From contig JAJZRS010000005.1 in NCBI GenBank assembly GCA_021802545.1, forward strand, positions 81,847 through 145,846: a stretch of DNA of 64,000 nucleotides, read 5' to 3'. This stretch comes from Pseudomonadota bacterium. GTDB lineage: Bacteria; Pseudomonadota; Gammaproteobacteria; Burkholderiales; JABEVD01. Under the pieces are notes generated by a model. It made no database searches, had not been told where the DNA came from, and saw nothing but the letters and a program-made list of their open reading frames with translations. Below are positions 44,801 to 52,183 of this stretch, piece by piece (position 1 is the stretch's first letter; each line of letters starts with the position of its first letter). The translations under genes and the position numbers were made by a program.

Positions 44801-46824
44801 GCCGAGAAGCTGCCATTTCCGGGCTGATCTGCAGCTACCATGCATACGCCTGGGGAAAGTCCGTTCACCGTGCTGCCCGAGATGCTGCACACCGCGGGCG
44901 TCAGTGAAGTGAAATTCACCGCAAGGCCTGAGGTCGAGGCAGCGCTTGCCGTGGCAGATGCGCCCACGTTAAGGGTCTCGGGAGAAAAGGAGATCGCGCC
45001 TATGCTCTGGCTGTTGTTCGATATCGTGATGTACAGGTTTGCCTGAGCAGGGCCGTAGGCTGTATTTCCGGCCTGGCTCGCGGATATGGTGCAGGTGCCG
45101 GCGGTCAGGGAAGTCACCGTGTTGCCGGAGACCGTGCAGACCGAAGGGGTGAGCGAGGCGAACGTGACAGAAAGGCCCGAGCTTGCCGTGGCGCTCACGG
45201 CGCCTGTGCCGCCTACCGCGATGGTCGGGGCAGGAGAGAAGCTGATGGTCTGGTTTGCGACATAGGCGAACTGATCGGCAAGGCCGGTTGCGCTGGGGCC
45301 TGCTTGGCCGACCACGGTGACGTCGACCGTTCCCTGGCCGGGAGGCGAGATTGCGGAAATCTGCGTGTCGGAATTGACCGTGAAGCTGGTTGCCGCATTC
45401 TTGCCGAACATGACGGCAGTCGCGCCTGTGAAGTTCGAGCCTGATATGATCAGCGTGGTGTTGCCGCTAGCGGGGCCGTTCTGCACGCTGATGCCGGTCA
45501 CCACGGGAGCCACGCTCGAGGCTGTGGTGTAGGTGTACAGGTCGGGAGTGCCCAGTGCGCTAGGACCGCCGGGTGCGATGACGCTGATGTCGACCTTGCC
45601 GGTGCCCGGCGGGGAGACGACCGTGATGCTCTTGTCGGATGTGACGGTGAAGTTGGAGATGGCAAGAGAGCCGAACTTGACCGATGTCGCGCCGGTGAAA
45701 CCTATGCCCGTCAGGCTCACGGTGGAGCCGCCCGGGGCGGGGCCGGACGAGGGGCTGACCGAGAGCACGCTGCTGTAGGCCATGCTGCAGCCGTTCTGCT
45801 CTGCAGGGTCCTGGGCGTTGCTCCACATGCTCTGGACGATGTAGGCATGGCCGTTCAGATGGACATCGGCGCCGGTCGAGTCGAGGGCTCCGGAAGGAAT
45901 GTATCCGTTGCATTTGTCGCCTATTTCGTTCCCGCTGCTGTCCCCCCATGCGGCGCTGTCCATCGCCGGATCGGTGGCGGCCTCGATCTGCTCGTGGGCG
46001 AGGATGCTGATCTCGGCATCCGCTGCAAGGTCATTGTTCGGACTGAGGTAATTGCCGTTCCTGTCGAAAATTCCGTTGATGGCCTGAATCTGGCAGCCGC
46101 CTATCTGGCCCTGGCTGTCCACCGAATTGTTGTCGGGCATGTTGGAATAGATGACCAGATTTCCCGAGCCATCGCGGAATGAGCCATGGTAGCCGCAATA
46201 GGTGTCGAAGGAAGTGGCGCCGGTCGCATCATGGCTCCACACGTTTGCGCCAGTGAAGACGTAGAAGATCTTGTCCGGCCCTGGCGTCCATCCCTGGCTG
46301 GCCATGACCTTGCTGATCTCGGCCTGGATCTGACCGTCGCTTATCGGGTTGGTCTTGCTGCCGTCGCCCGTGCCCGCAGCGCCGCCGCTGACCGCCGAAT
46401 AGGCCGTCGCGTCGACAAAGCTTCCGGCAAGGTCGGCAGCATTTGTCGTTGCACCAGCAGAGCCTGGGTACTGGGTGACGATGTTGTAGAAGGAACTGTT
46501 GCCGACATCCGTCAGGTAACGGTTGATCAGATTCATGTAGCTGGCGTCGCCGGTCGAACTGGATTCGAAGTGGTATCCGGCGGGAAGCCAGTAGATGGCA
46601 TAGGCATGGGAAGCGGGCATGGTCGGGCCGCCCGATGTCGCGAGCCCACTGGCGCCGCCGACCGTGGAAGCGGCCGTGGTCGCACGGTGGTCGCGCAGCC
46701 ATTTCTGTGAAGGCAGAATGTGTATATGGCCCAGCGTCAGCGGGGATGCGGCAAAGGCGCTTGGTATTGCAATGGCGAGCGACAGTGCGAGAAAGATGCG
46801 TTTTGCAAAAGACCTTCCGTTCAT
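41842..46824 (-). CDS. Giant exported exordium-like/propeller/NHL protein with GFWxNHP module (paralogue D)
   Basis: Exported protein of 1660 residues. The signal peptide ends SAFA|ASP. Residues about 40-345 resemble the PHI-1/EXORDIUM family with a metalloprotease-like HEQIEAATDP (near 276-285) and GNEIGDKC. Two IPT/TIG domains follow (about 350-433 and 436-518), then MBG/Ig-like repeats, a YVTN/lactonase-type beta-propeller (about 690-1000; repeated [IA]-T-V-D-P-[ST]-G-[RK]), another MBG-like repeat, six or so NHL repeats (about 1125-1447; N-T-I-R-K) and the module (about 1458-1660) ending GFWVNHP. It converges on the secretion ATPase gene with 17 bases between stops, and follows a small exported protein gene on the same strand. 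A surface enzyme or adhesin is likely. Confidence 0.87.
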   Translation of the reverse strand: MNGRSFAKRIFLALSLAIAIPSAFAASPLTLGHIHILPSQKWLRDHRATTAASTVGGASGLATSGGPTMPASHAYAIYWLPAGYHFESSSTGDASYMNLINRYLTDVGNSSFYNIVTQYPGSAGATTNAADLAGSFVDATAYSAVSGGAAGTGDGSKTNPISDGQIQAEISKVMASQGWTPGPDKIFYVFTGANVWSHDATGATSFDTYCGYHGSFRDGSGNLVIYSNMPDNNSVDSQGQIGGCQIQAINGIFDRNGNYLSPNNDLAADAEISILAHEQIEAATDPAMDSAAWGDSSGNEIGDKCNGYIPSGALDSTGADVHLNGHAYIVQSMWSNAQDPAEQNGCSMAYSSVLSVSPSSGPAPGGSTVSLTGIGFTGATSVKFGSLAISNFTVTSDKSITVVSPPGTGKVDISVIAPGGPSALGTPDLYTYTTASSVAPVVTGISVQNGPASGNTTLIISGSNFTGATAVMFGKNAATSFTVNSDTQISAISPPGQGTVDVTVVGQAGPSATGLADQFAYVANQTISFSPAPTIAVGGTGAVSATASSGLSVTFASLTPSVCTVSGNTVTSLTAGTCTISASQAGNTAYGPAQANLYITISNNSQSIGAISFSPETLNVGASATASAASTSGLAVNFTSLTPAVCSISGSTVNGLSPGVCMVAADQPGNGSFSAATQVTQSIIVLASGNVAKFAYAVNSASNSISIMTINPSTGVPTIAGTQAIAGKVPYGIATDPAGKFAYAVNYVTSDVSVYAINQTTGSLTPAGTAFTRGNPNAITVDPSGRYVYVADKGVSVYAINQSTGALTAKTPVYAGSNPAALAVDPTGRFVYVVNYGSNSVSAFAINQNTGDLSSLGASVAAGTAPVGITVDPSGRFAYVTNSNSNTVSVYSIDQASGLLKAVSTAPTGVYPFAVAVDPTGRFAYVADSGVSVYAIDQTTGALTAGTPVTAGTGPTAITVDPTGKYVYVANWSSSDISAFTINQTSGALAALAHVTTGTNPAAIALATSSSSGPATLSAQTISFVSSSAIAVNGSGTLSASASSGLGVTFTSLTPSVCTVSGSTVTGVSSGNCVIAANQAGSTGYSASQQVTQTIVIGSAPAPVGSQMGGSLQGGSAIGNTGIANAATSTLAGAPIASGTADGVKSAARFYQPWGLTTDGINLYVADAGNNTIRKTAIATGEVTTLAGSPGTPGALDGTGSSAKFSFPIAVATDGTSLYVADSGNNTIRKVTIATGQVTTLAGKAGVSGSLDGTGASAQFSYLSDITTDGTNLYVLDANAIRMVTIATGQVTTLAGVASTAGYADGTGSAARFNYPAGITTDGTSLYVSDGGNTIRKVAIATGAVTTIAGTNGITGSADGTGSAAQFNIPYGLATDGTNLYIADSGNTVRKLALATGAVTTIAGKAGVSGSADGIGASAQFNGPTGVTTDGTSLYVTDYFNNTVRQIASSNAIQSIGLSSGWNLVGNGLGNAVDVAALFGDSTRVTTVWKWEAKGTNPSITYPAWAFYTPLQADGGAAYAASHGYDFLTTVNPGEGFWVNAKTSFAAPLSGNPVPTSAFADSATGGANALPSGWSLISVGDNPTPSAFNKEIGATPPATGTIPTNLTTIWAWDAVRANWYFYAPSLDANGGLSGYITSKKYLDFGTMTLAPTTGFWVNHP
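41845..42456 (-). repeat. C-terminal module copy D
   Basis: Encodes about 203 residues, SGWNLVG to GFWVNHP; intermediate between copies A/B and C in similarity. Confidence 0.85.
42480..43450 (-). repeat. NHL-repeat tract in paralogue D
   Basis: About six imperfect direct repeats of roughly 160 bases, each encoding T-D-G-[TI]-[NS]-L-Y-V-x-D followed by I-A-T-G-x-V-T-T-[LI]-A-G. Typical of an NHL beta-propeller and too long and too diverged for a CRISPR. Confidence 0.8.
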
Positions 46825-46838
46825 GCTTTAATCCCTTT

Positions 46839-47231
46839 TTATTTATCCTTCAGCACTTCCACAGTGATATTGAATTTCCCGGCCGGGCATTCCCTTTCGG
46901 GCGTGCAGCTCGAACGTATGGGTTCGGCAGACAAGCTCGCCATGCCTGTCTCGAATCCGACATAGTATCCCTGACCGCCGCTGACCATCGAAATGTTGCG
47001 CGCTCTTTTCAGGATTTTCCTGCCCGAGATCCTGACCTGCCAAAGCGGGGGGGGGCCGCCAAGGCGCAGCAGAAAACCCTTGCCCTGGGCGATACGCACG
47101 GTGGCGCCGTTGTCGGCCAGCGTCACCTGCCTGGGGTTAGATATCAGCTTGTCTGTCTGCGCTGCCTGGCAATTCGAGGTCAGGAAAGAAAAGGACAGCG
47201 CGAGCAAAAATGCTCTCGCTGACGGCAGCAT
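46839..47231 (-). CDS. Small exported protein of unknown function
   Basis: About 130 residues with a signal peptide ending NCQA|AQTD; a Cys before the cleavage site is not in a good lipobox. The mature part of about 108 residues is predicted beta-rich and contains a pair of Cys in SSCTPEREC near the C-terminus. I do not recognise the family. The ATG at 47231 places the signal peptide correctly; an in-frame TTG at 47252 would add seven residues. It lies 14 bases upstream of the 1660-residue gene on the same strand, so the two are almost certainly cotranscribed and may act together. Confidence 0.65.
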   Translation of the reverse strand: MLPSARAFLLALSFSFLTSNCQAAQTDKLISNPRQVTLADNGATVRIAQGKGFLLRLGGPPPLWQVRISGRKILKRARNISMVSGGQGYYVGFETGMASLSAEPIRSSCTPERECPAGKFNITVEVLKDK

Positions 47232-47330
47232 CCTGGGCGTTGCGCTTATCAATTTATTATGAATGTTTGTATGTAGAATGGCCCTTTAGCCGATTCCCGA
47301 TTTGCACGCATTATGTTCGCTGCGGCTATC

Positions 47331-47345
47331 GAATTTGTCAAATTC
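47331..47345. promoter_or_regulatory. Palindrome and -35-like element upstream of the 47231/46824 operon
   Basis: GAATTT-GTC-AAATTC inverted repeat. On the minus strand it contains TTGACA (47336-47341), a perfect -35, although the best -10 (CATAAT) is at a long spacing of 20. The rest of the 47232-47377 gap is AT-rich and holds no gene. Confidence 0.35.
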
Positions 47346-47377
47346 TAAGGCATTTTCTTAATGGATCATGTGACTTT

Positions 47378-48073
47378 TTACCATTTCAGGGCGAGATAAA
47401 GGATGCCAAGCAGGATGGGCTGATGGAGAAGATAGACGAGCAGGCTGTGCCTGCCTGCAAAGGCAAGCCGGCGCGACCATTTTCCACCTGCGACCTTCAC
47501 GAAGCGAGCCGCATCGTTTGAAAGAAAATTACCGGAGAAGATGCCGATGAGCACAACGCCCAGCCACGGAAAGACGGGAACGTAGTCTTCCGTATAGGGT
47601 TTGTGGGTCATGAATCCTATCCATTGCAGATAGGGACGGTCGAATATTGCGTTGGAAAAGGTAAGGCCCAGTACCAGAACCGCCAGGCCGGAAATCAGGG
47701 CGATTTTCGGGCGATCCAGGAAAAACCTTCCGATCAGGCTCGCCACGAAAATGAAATGGAGAATGCCGAAATAGATGTAGCTTTCAGGGAACATCAGCCA
47801 GCTTGCCAGGCTCACGGCGCAAGCCGCTGCAAAAAGCCTGGTCTGCCTCGTCCGGAAATGGGAGGCGTTCATGTTGGATGCGAGCACCAGGCTGATTCCT
47901 GCGATGAACAAGAAAAGGCTGACGATGAAGGACCTTGACGCGAGCCAGAATACTTCGTGATTCAGGTCCTGGTGAATGAGGCCGAAGTAATTGAGGTCGA
48001 AGGAGAAATGGTAGGCGATCATCAGCAGCACGGCGAATCCCCTTGCCGCATCGACTGCGACGATCCGTCTCAA
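47378..48073 (-). CDS. DUF1624-type (heparan-alpha-glucosaminide acetyltransferase-like) membrane protein
   Basis: Polytopic membrane protein of about 231 residues with around seven membrane segments. The N-terminal signature VAVDAARGFAVLLMIAYHFSFDLNYFG matches the HGSNAT/DUF1624 acyltransferase-like family. The start is inferred as a TTG in the TTGA overlap with the gspN stop; the frame is open upstream but overlaps gspN. It is the last gene of the minus-strand T2SS arm. A link to secretion is only positional; transfer of acyl groups across the membrane is the family-level expectation. Confidence 0.8.
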   Translation of the reverse strand: MRRIVAVDAARGFAVLLMIAYHFSFDLNYFGLIHQDLNHEVFWLASRSFIVSLFLFIAGISLVLASNMNASHFRTRQTRLFAAACAVSLASWLMFPESYIYFGILHFIFVASLIGRFFLDRPKIALISGLAVLVLGLTFSNAIFDRPYLQWIGFMTHKPYTEDYVPVFPWLGVVLIGIFSGNFLSNDAARFVKVAGGKWSRRLAFAGRHSLLVYLLHQPILLGILYLALKW

Positions 48074-48762
48074 GGGACCCTCAGTGCGTATTTTCCGCCG
48101 CCCATGTCCCGACCGGCTATCCTCAGCAGCCCTGAAATGCCCGGCTCTGCGGATTCGCCCGTGCCGTTGAATCTGAAACCGGATTTGTCCGACCAGAGCC
48201 CGCTTCCCGTGAGCCTGAGCGGCCCTTTGAGCGTGTCCAGGGAAATGCGCAGCGCCTCGCCTTCCCCATTGACCGTCACCCTGTAACTGCCGAGCGGATT
48301 CACATTGGAAAGCGGGGAGGCTGCATTTTCCCAATCCGCTGTCAGCGTCCCGCTTGAATGTTTCGAAAAGGCGAATTCATCGCTTCTGATCTTCAACAGG
48401 CCGGAAGGCCGGATGGAAGCCAATTCCTTTCCGAGCAGGGAGAGGGCGCTTGCCGGAAGCTCGACGGAAACATGTTTCATTTCGAGCCCTGCCGGCTTGA
48501 GGACAATGTCTGCGCCGGAATCGAAAGCCACGTGCAGCCTGCCGAGCATGAGTTCAAGCAGGCGTATCTTCCAGGCATAGCGCCCGGCATCCACGCCGTT
48601 TATGCCCAGAGTGGCCGAGCCATGCCAGAGCGTGCCTTGCGCATTCGTTACCCTGAGCGCCCCCCCCGAATAATGGCTGAAAATGCTGTCCAGAAACGAC
48701 GCTGGAAGGGTGACGATCAGGAAGGCGAAATAGATGAAGCATCCGGCGATGATCCGCTTCAA
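48070..48762 (-). CDS. gspN: Type II secretion protein N
   Basis: Protein of about 230 residues with an N-terminal membrane anchor (about 4-24) and a periplasmic beta-rich domain, matching GspN. Recognisable parts are TLPASFLDSIF, the GTLWHGSATL segment and the later G-P-L-[RS]-L-T-G-x-G. The start is taken as TTG in the TTGA overlap with the gspM stop, since the upstream extension lies within gspM. It is the penultimate gene of the minus arm; its function in the T2SS is accessory. Confidence 0.85.
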   Translation of the reverse strand: MKRIIAGCFIYFAFLIVTLPASFLDSIFSHYSGGALRVTNAQGTLWHGSATLGINGVDAGRYAWKIRLLELMLGRLHVAFDSGADIVLKPAGLEMKHVSVELPASALSLLGKELASIRPSGLLKIRSDEFAFSKHSSGTLTADWENAASPLSNVNPLGSYRVTVNGEGEALRISLDTLKGPLRLTGSGLWSDKSGFRFNGTGESAEPGISGLLRIAGRDMGGGKYALRVP

Positions 48763-49232
48763 GACATCCCTCCGAACAATGCAGCGATTTTCACCGTTCC
48801 CTTGTCGTCGAGCTTCCTGATTTGCGCGGATTCGAGGCGGATATGGTTTTCGACCCTGAGTTTTTCCAGCCATGACGACCAGGCGTCGAAAGAGGTCGAG
48901 GCGAACTCGGCGCTGATCTTTCCGTCCGGGCCTGCCGCGATGCGGCTCAGGCCGATATTGGCTGATCGGGCCGATGCCTCGAATGCGCTTTTCATGTCGC
49001 CCTGGCGTCCCGGCGCATTCTTCTTCAGCTTGGCGATCTCGGTCGCTTCGCTGCGCATGGTCACGATCTTCATGCGCATGGCGGGCAGTTCCGCATTCAG
49101 GCGCTTGATCGATTTCTCTCCGGGCTGCCAGACGAATGCGTAGAGGAAGCTGGAGATCACGAAAATCGCCGCGAAAGTCAGCACCCTTTTTTCCCTTTCG
49201 TTGCGCTTGTTCCAGAATTCAATGGAGATCAC
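48759..49232 (-). CDS. gspM: Type II secretion protein M
   Basis: Protein of 157 residues with a short cytoplasmic N-terminus, one membrane segment (about 17-36) followed by WQPGEKSIKRL, a coiled coil and a C-terminal ferredoxin-like domain. It pairs with GspL in the inner-membrane platform. It overlaps gspL by 4 bases and gspN by 4 bases. Confidence 0.9.
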   Translation of the reverse strand: MISIEFWNKRNEREKRVLTFAAIFVISSFLYAFVWQPGEKSIKRLNAELPAMRMKIVTMRSEATEIAKLKKNAPGRQGDMKSAFEASARSANIGLSRIAAGPDGKISAEFASTSFDAWSSWLEKLRVENHIRLESAQIRKLDDKGTVKIAALFGGMS

Positions 49233-50383
49233 GTTCCCCTCCCCAAATGCAGCAGGACTTCAACGCGCTCGCCATGCCTGTCCTTTTTCCGCGTTTGCGT
49301 TTGAATTCCCGATTTGTCCAGCCTCGACTTGAAATCGTCGAATGCGGCATCCCCTGGGAAATCGAACAACAGATCGAGGCCGTCGGACGAATAATCGATG
49401 CCGGTGAGTATGCCCGGCGCAAGATCGGAAAGCGCGGGAGAAACCGAGGCAAGGAGGGGCAGGAAGTCGCCCGGATCCCCGGTCGAGCGGTTCATTTCCT
49501 CGAATTTGCGCTGCATTTGCAAGGGCGCGTCAACCACGATCCTTGCCTCGGGAAAGCTGGTCCTGAAGATGTGCTCCATTTCGGAGAGCATGGCATGCTT
49601 CTCGCGGGCAAGGTGCGCCCAGTCGTAGGCGATGCCGAAAAGCTGGAGCACGAGCATCAGAACGGCGAAAATCAGCGCTGGCCTGAAGGGTTTCCAGTCG
49701 ATTTCCTTGCGCTTTGACGCATACGCGCCCGAAAGGAGATTGAAGCGCGTGGCGGGCTCGCAGGTCTTCCAGTCCCAGGCCGCATCCTTCGTGAGGCGCA
49801 CCGAAAGCTTCTCCTGCCATTTTTCCAGCTCGGGGCTCGTCTTGGCATGAACCACGATGGCCTCAGGCCTGCTTTCGCTTTGCAGGGCAAGTCCGAGTCC
49901 GACGGGGGGCTCGGCGCCATTCGAATCGAGCGGATAGGCAGAAAAGGGGCCGGTTTTCAGAAAGCCGCATGTATCGTCCATGACCAGCACCCACGAATGG
50001 GCGGGAATGGCGGGCATCAGCGATTCGACGAGCGCCCTGTCAGGAGCGATGGCGGATTTCGCCAGCCTGGCGAGCACGCTCTTCATCCATTCGTCGTCAA
50101 CGACGGCAAGCGCGTGTTTTCCGTCCGAAAGCTTGGGCCCGGGAACGACGTGGTTCCTTTCAGGATCGCTGATGAGCGACTCTTCTGCGGCGAATGCGGC
50201 GATGTCGGAGAGCCTGTTCGTCTTGGGCAATTCGGCGCGGGTCAGGAGAACGTTTGCTGCAGGCACGATCAGTTCGCACTCGTCATGCTCGGGATAATGG
50301 TCGCCTGCTCCCGACAGGACGATTTCATCCTTTTCCAGAAGCACCCATTCGAACGAGGGGGGGCGTATTCTCAGCAGCCTCAT
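49229..50383 (-). CDS. gspL: Type II secretion protein L
   Basis: Product of 384 residues: an actin-like cytoplasmic domain (about 1-230) that binds GspE, one membrane segment (about 236-257) and a periplasmic ferredoxin-like domain (about 310-384). The ATG at 50383 overlaps the gspK stop (ATGA) and is preferred over the upstream in-frame start at 50410, which lies inside gspK. Gene order K-L-M-N is canonical. Confidence 0.92.
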   Translation of the reverse strand: MRLLRIRPPSFEWVLLEKDEIVLSGAGDHYPEHDECELIVPAANVLLTRAELPKTNRLSDIAAFAAEESLISDPERNHVVPGPKLSDGKHALAVVDDEWMKSVLARLAKSAIAPDRALVESLMPAIPAHSWVLVMDDTCGFLKTGPFSAYPLDSNGAEPPVGLGLALQSESRPEAIVVHAKTSPELEKWQEKLSVRLTKDAAWDWKTCEPATRFNLLSGAYASKRKEIDWKPFRPALIFAVLMLVLQLFGIAYDWAHLAREKHAMLSEMEHIFRTSFPEARIVVDAPLQMQRKFEEMNRSTGDPGDFLPLLASVSPALSDLAPGILTGIDYSSDGLDLLFDFPGDAAFDDFKSRLDKSGIQTQTRKKDRHGERVEVLLHLGRGT

Positions 50384-51288
50384 GATTGCTGCCAAACCTT
50401 TCTCGGCCACATCGAACCGTTGCGGTAAAGCAGCGTCCTCATCGTCACGCGAGCTCTCCCCTGGACCGATTTCACCGTGACCAGGAAATACTGGCTGGCA
50501 AATTCGATATTGTTTGCAGGCACGGGGATGTTTTCGTTGCCTATGGAAGCGGTGAAATCCGAGAGGCTTTGGAACGGATGGTACATCCTCTTCGAGGCAA
50601 GCTCTCTGGCCGCGGAAAGAGAAAAGCCGGGCAGGATCGCGGCCAGCACTTCTGGAGGCGCGGTGTTGACGTTGATCTGCGTGTTTGCCGGAAGCGCGGT
50701 CACGTAAGGTTTCAGTCTGTCTATTGTCGGTTGATCGAAGCCCTTGACCATCAGCAGATCGTCCAGGGAGACAAGGGGCATATTAGCTGCACGGTAAGGA
50801 TCAGGCAATCCGAGGTAATAGGAATTTTCCGCGCCGCCCGGATTCTGAGCCGAGTTGTCCGCATCGATCCAGTCGGCAGCGGCCTGGGCAAGATCGGGGT
50901 CGAGCTGGAGAAAAGCGAGCAGCCTGCGGAAATTGGCAAGCTGGACAGGGTCGGTTGCGCCGCTTGGCGCGAGGTCGTTCAGATTGAAAAGGCCCTGCTG
51001 GTCGAGAATGTAGCCCGATATTTCGCTCTTGCCCACCTGCATGGGCGGCATCGGGGCGGTCCATGCTTCGCCTGGATAATCCACCGCGCTGTGCCTCGCA
51101 TCGTCGTTCAGTATGGCGGCTGCGAAATCTGTCCCGGCAGAGGCGAGCCATTTCGCATCGGCATGGTCCTGCTGGTTTTCCAGCCTTCTGATCCAGATGT
51201 TCTGTTGTGACGCGAGGGACGCGGCCAGCATGGCTGCCAGGGCCACGATCAGGATCGCCATGACGACTGCTGCACCCGATTGCTTCAT
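50380..51288 (-). CDS. gspK: Type II secretion minor pseudopilin K
   Basis: Tip pseudopilin of 302 residues. The leader KQSG|AAVVMAILIVALA lacks Glu5, as GspK does. The large C-terminal globular region includes DAKWLASAGTDFA, the FNLNDL segment and the D-W-I-D-x-D motif of the calcium/SAM-like domain. It forms the tip complex with GspI and GspJ. Confidence 0.95.
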   Translation of the reverse strand: MKQSGAAVVMAILIVALAAMLAASLASQQNIWIRRLENQQDHADAKWLASAGTDFAAAILNDDARHSAVDYPGEAWTAPMPPMQVGKSEISGYILDQQGLFNLNDLAPSGATDPVQLANFRRLLAFLQLDPDLAQAAADWIDADNSAQNPGGAENSYYLGLPDPYRAANMPLVSLDDLLMVKGFDQPTIDRLKPYVTALPANTQINVNTAPPEVLAAILPGFSLSAARELASKRMYHPFQSLSDFTASIGNENIPVPANNIEFASQYFLVTVKSVQGRARVTMRTLLYRNGSMWPRKVWQQS

Positions 51289-51833
51289 ACCAGCGAAAAT
51301 ATGCGCACGATGGTTTCTCCGGAATCCAGGGTCAGGCTCACTTTCAATGCCTTTGGCCGGGCCTGCTGGGGAATCGGCCAGTAGGGGACCCAGTTGTTGT
51401 TGATGGCGAGAAAGCTGATGTCGAGTCTTGCGACATGGTCGAGCAGGACATAAGTCTGGGGTTTGGCATCGGGGGCGGGATCCGGATGGGGCCAGACGAT
51501 TTCGTCGATCTTGCCGCCATCGTAGCGAAACCCGATTCTTTGCGCGCCCCGTGCTCCCGTTCGAGTGAAATCGATGCCCGAAGACGAACCCGAGAATTCA
51601 GGCAGGGCGAAGCCTGCGGGGTTCAATGGGGTGCGGTGGGCGAGGCAGCAAAGCTCCCGCTCCATGCGGGAAAAGAACAGCGAAATCTCGCCCCATTTCC
51701 TGTCGGCCGAGTCCACCTGCTTCCTGGTCGAGATGACCGAGCCCAGGCCCTTGAAAGCCATGGCTGCAACCAGAGCCAGTATGAATATGGCGACCAGCAG
51801 TTCGACCAGGGTGAAGCCTCGAAGCGCCTTCAT
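51285..51833 (-). CDS. gspJ: Type II secretion minor pseudopilin J
   Basis: Pseudopilin of 182 residues with leader KALRG|FTLVELLVAI and Glu5, followed by MAFKGLGSVI and a globular beta domain with RMERELCCL. The ATG at 51833 overlaps gspI by 4 bases; the open frame extends further upstream within gspI but is not used. Confidence 0.94.
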   Translation of the reverse strand: MKALRGFTLVELLVAIFILALVAAMAFKGLGSVISTRKQVDSADRKWGEISLFFSRMERELCCLAHRTPLNPAGFALPEFSGSSSGIDFTRTGARGAQRIGFRYDGGKIDEIVWPHPDPAPDAKPQTYVLLDHVARLDISFLAINNNWVPYWPIPQQARPKALKVSLTLDSGETIVRIFSLV

Positions 51834-52183
51834 GGCATCGGACGCAGCAGATAGCCCGTCAAGCGGCTCGAGATGTCGCCCGAATCGACCTGGACGGTGA
51901 CCTTCCGGAAAAGCGGGTTGGGCGTGTTTTCGATTTTCTCCTGCCAGGAAAAGTCGATGCCCGCCTGGGATTCCTTTCCATTGATCGTTCCGGCGGCAGG
52001 CCACGTCTGATAGGCGGAGAGCTCGGCCATGCGGTTTTCTGCCACCCATCCTGCGAGCAGCCTGAGCCTGAGCTCCGAGGCCGTGTCCGCAGCGGACGCC
52101 GATGCGCGCATCACAGCGGTCAGGGCGATCGCGATGATGGCGAGGGCGACCAGGACTTCGAAAAGGGTGAAGCCCTTGTTCAT
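51830..52183 (-). CDS. gspI: Type II secretion minor pseudopilin I
   Basis: Pseudopilin of 117 residues, leader [14 protein letters not shown], then the family segment AAVRASASAADTASEL-like (here VMRASASAADTASEL) and AGWVAENRMAEL. Small size and position between gspH and gspJ are canonical. It overlaps both neighbours by 4 bases. Confidence 0.95.
   Translation of the reverse strand: MNKGFTLFEVLVALAIIAIALTAVMRASASAADTASELRLRLLAGWVAENRMAELSAYQTWPAAGTINGKESQAGIDFSWQEKIENTPNPLFRKVTVQVDSGDISSRLTGYLLRPMP

Noticed and set aside
15982..46824. Module as PEP-CTERM/exosortase, T9SS CTD or autotransporter barrel
   Set aside because: No PEP motif or terminal hydrophobic helix with basic tail, no T9SS genes and no C-terminal barrel of about 300 residues. 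The lineage also does not fit T9SS.
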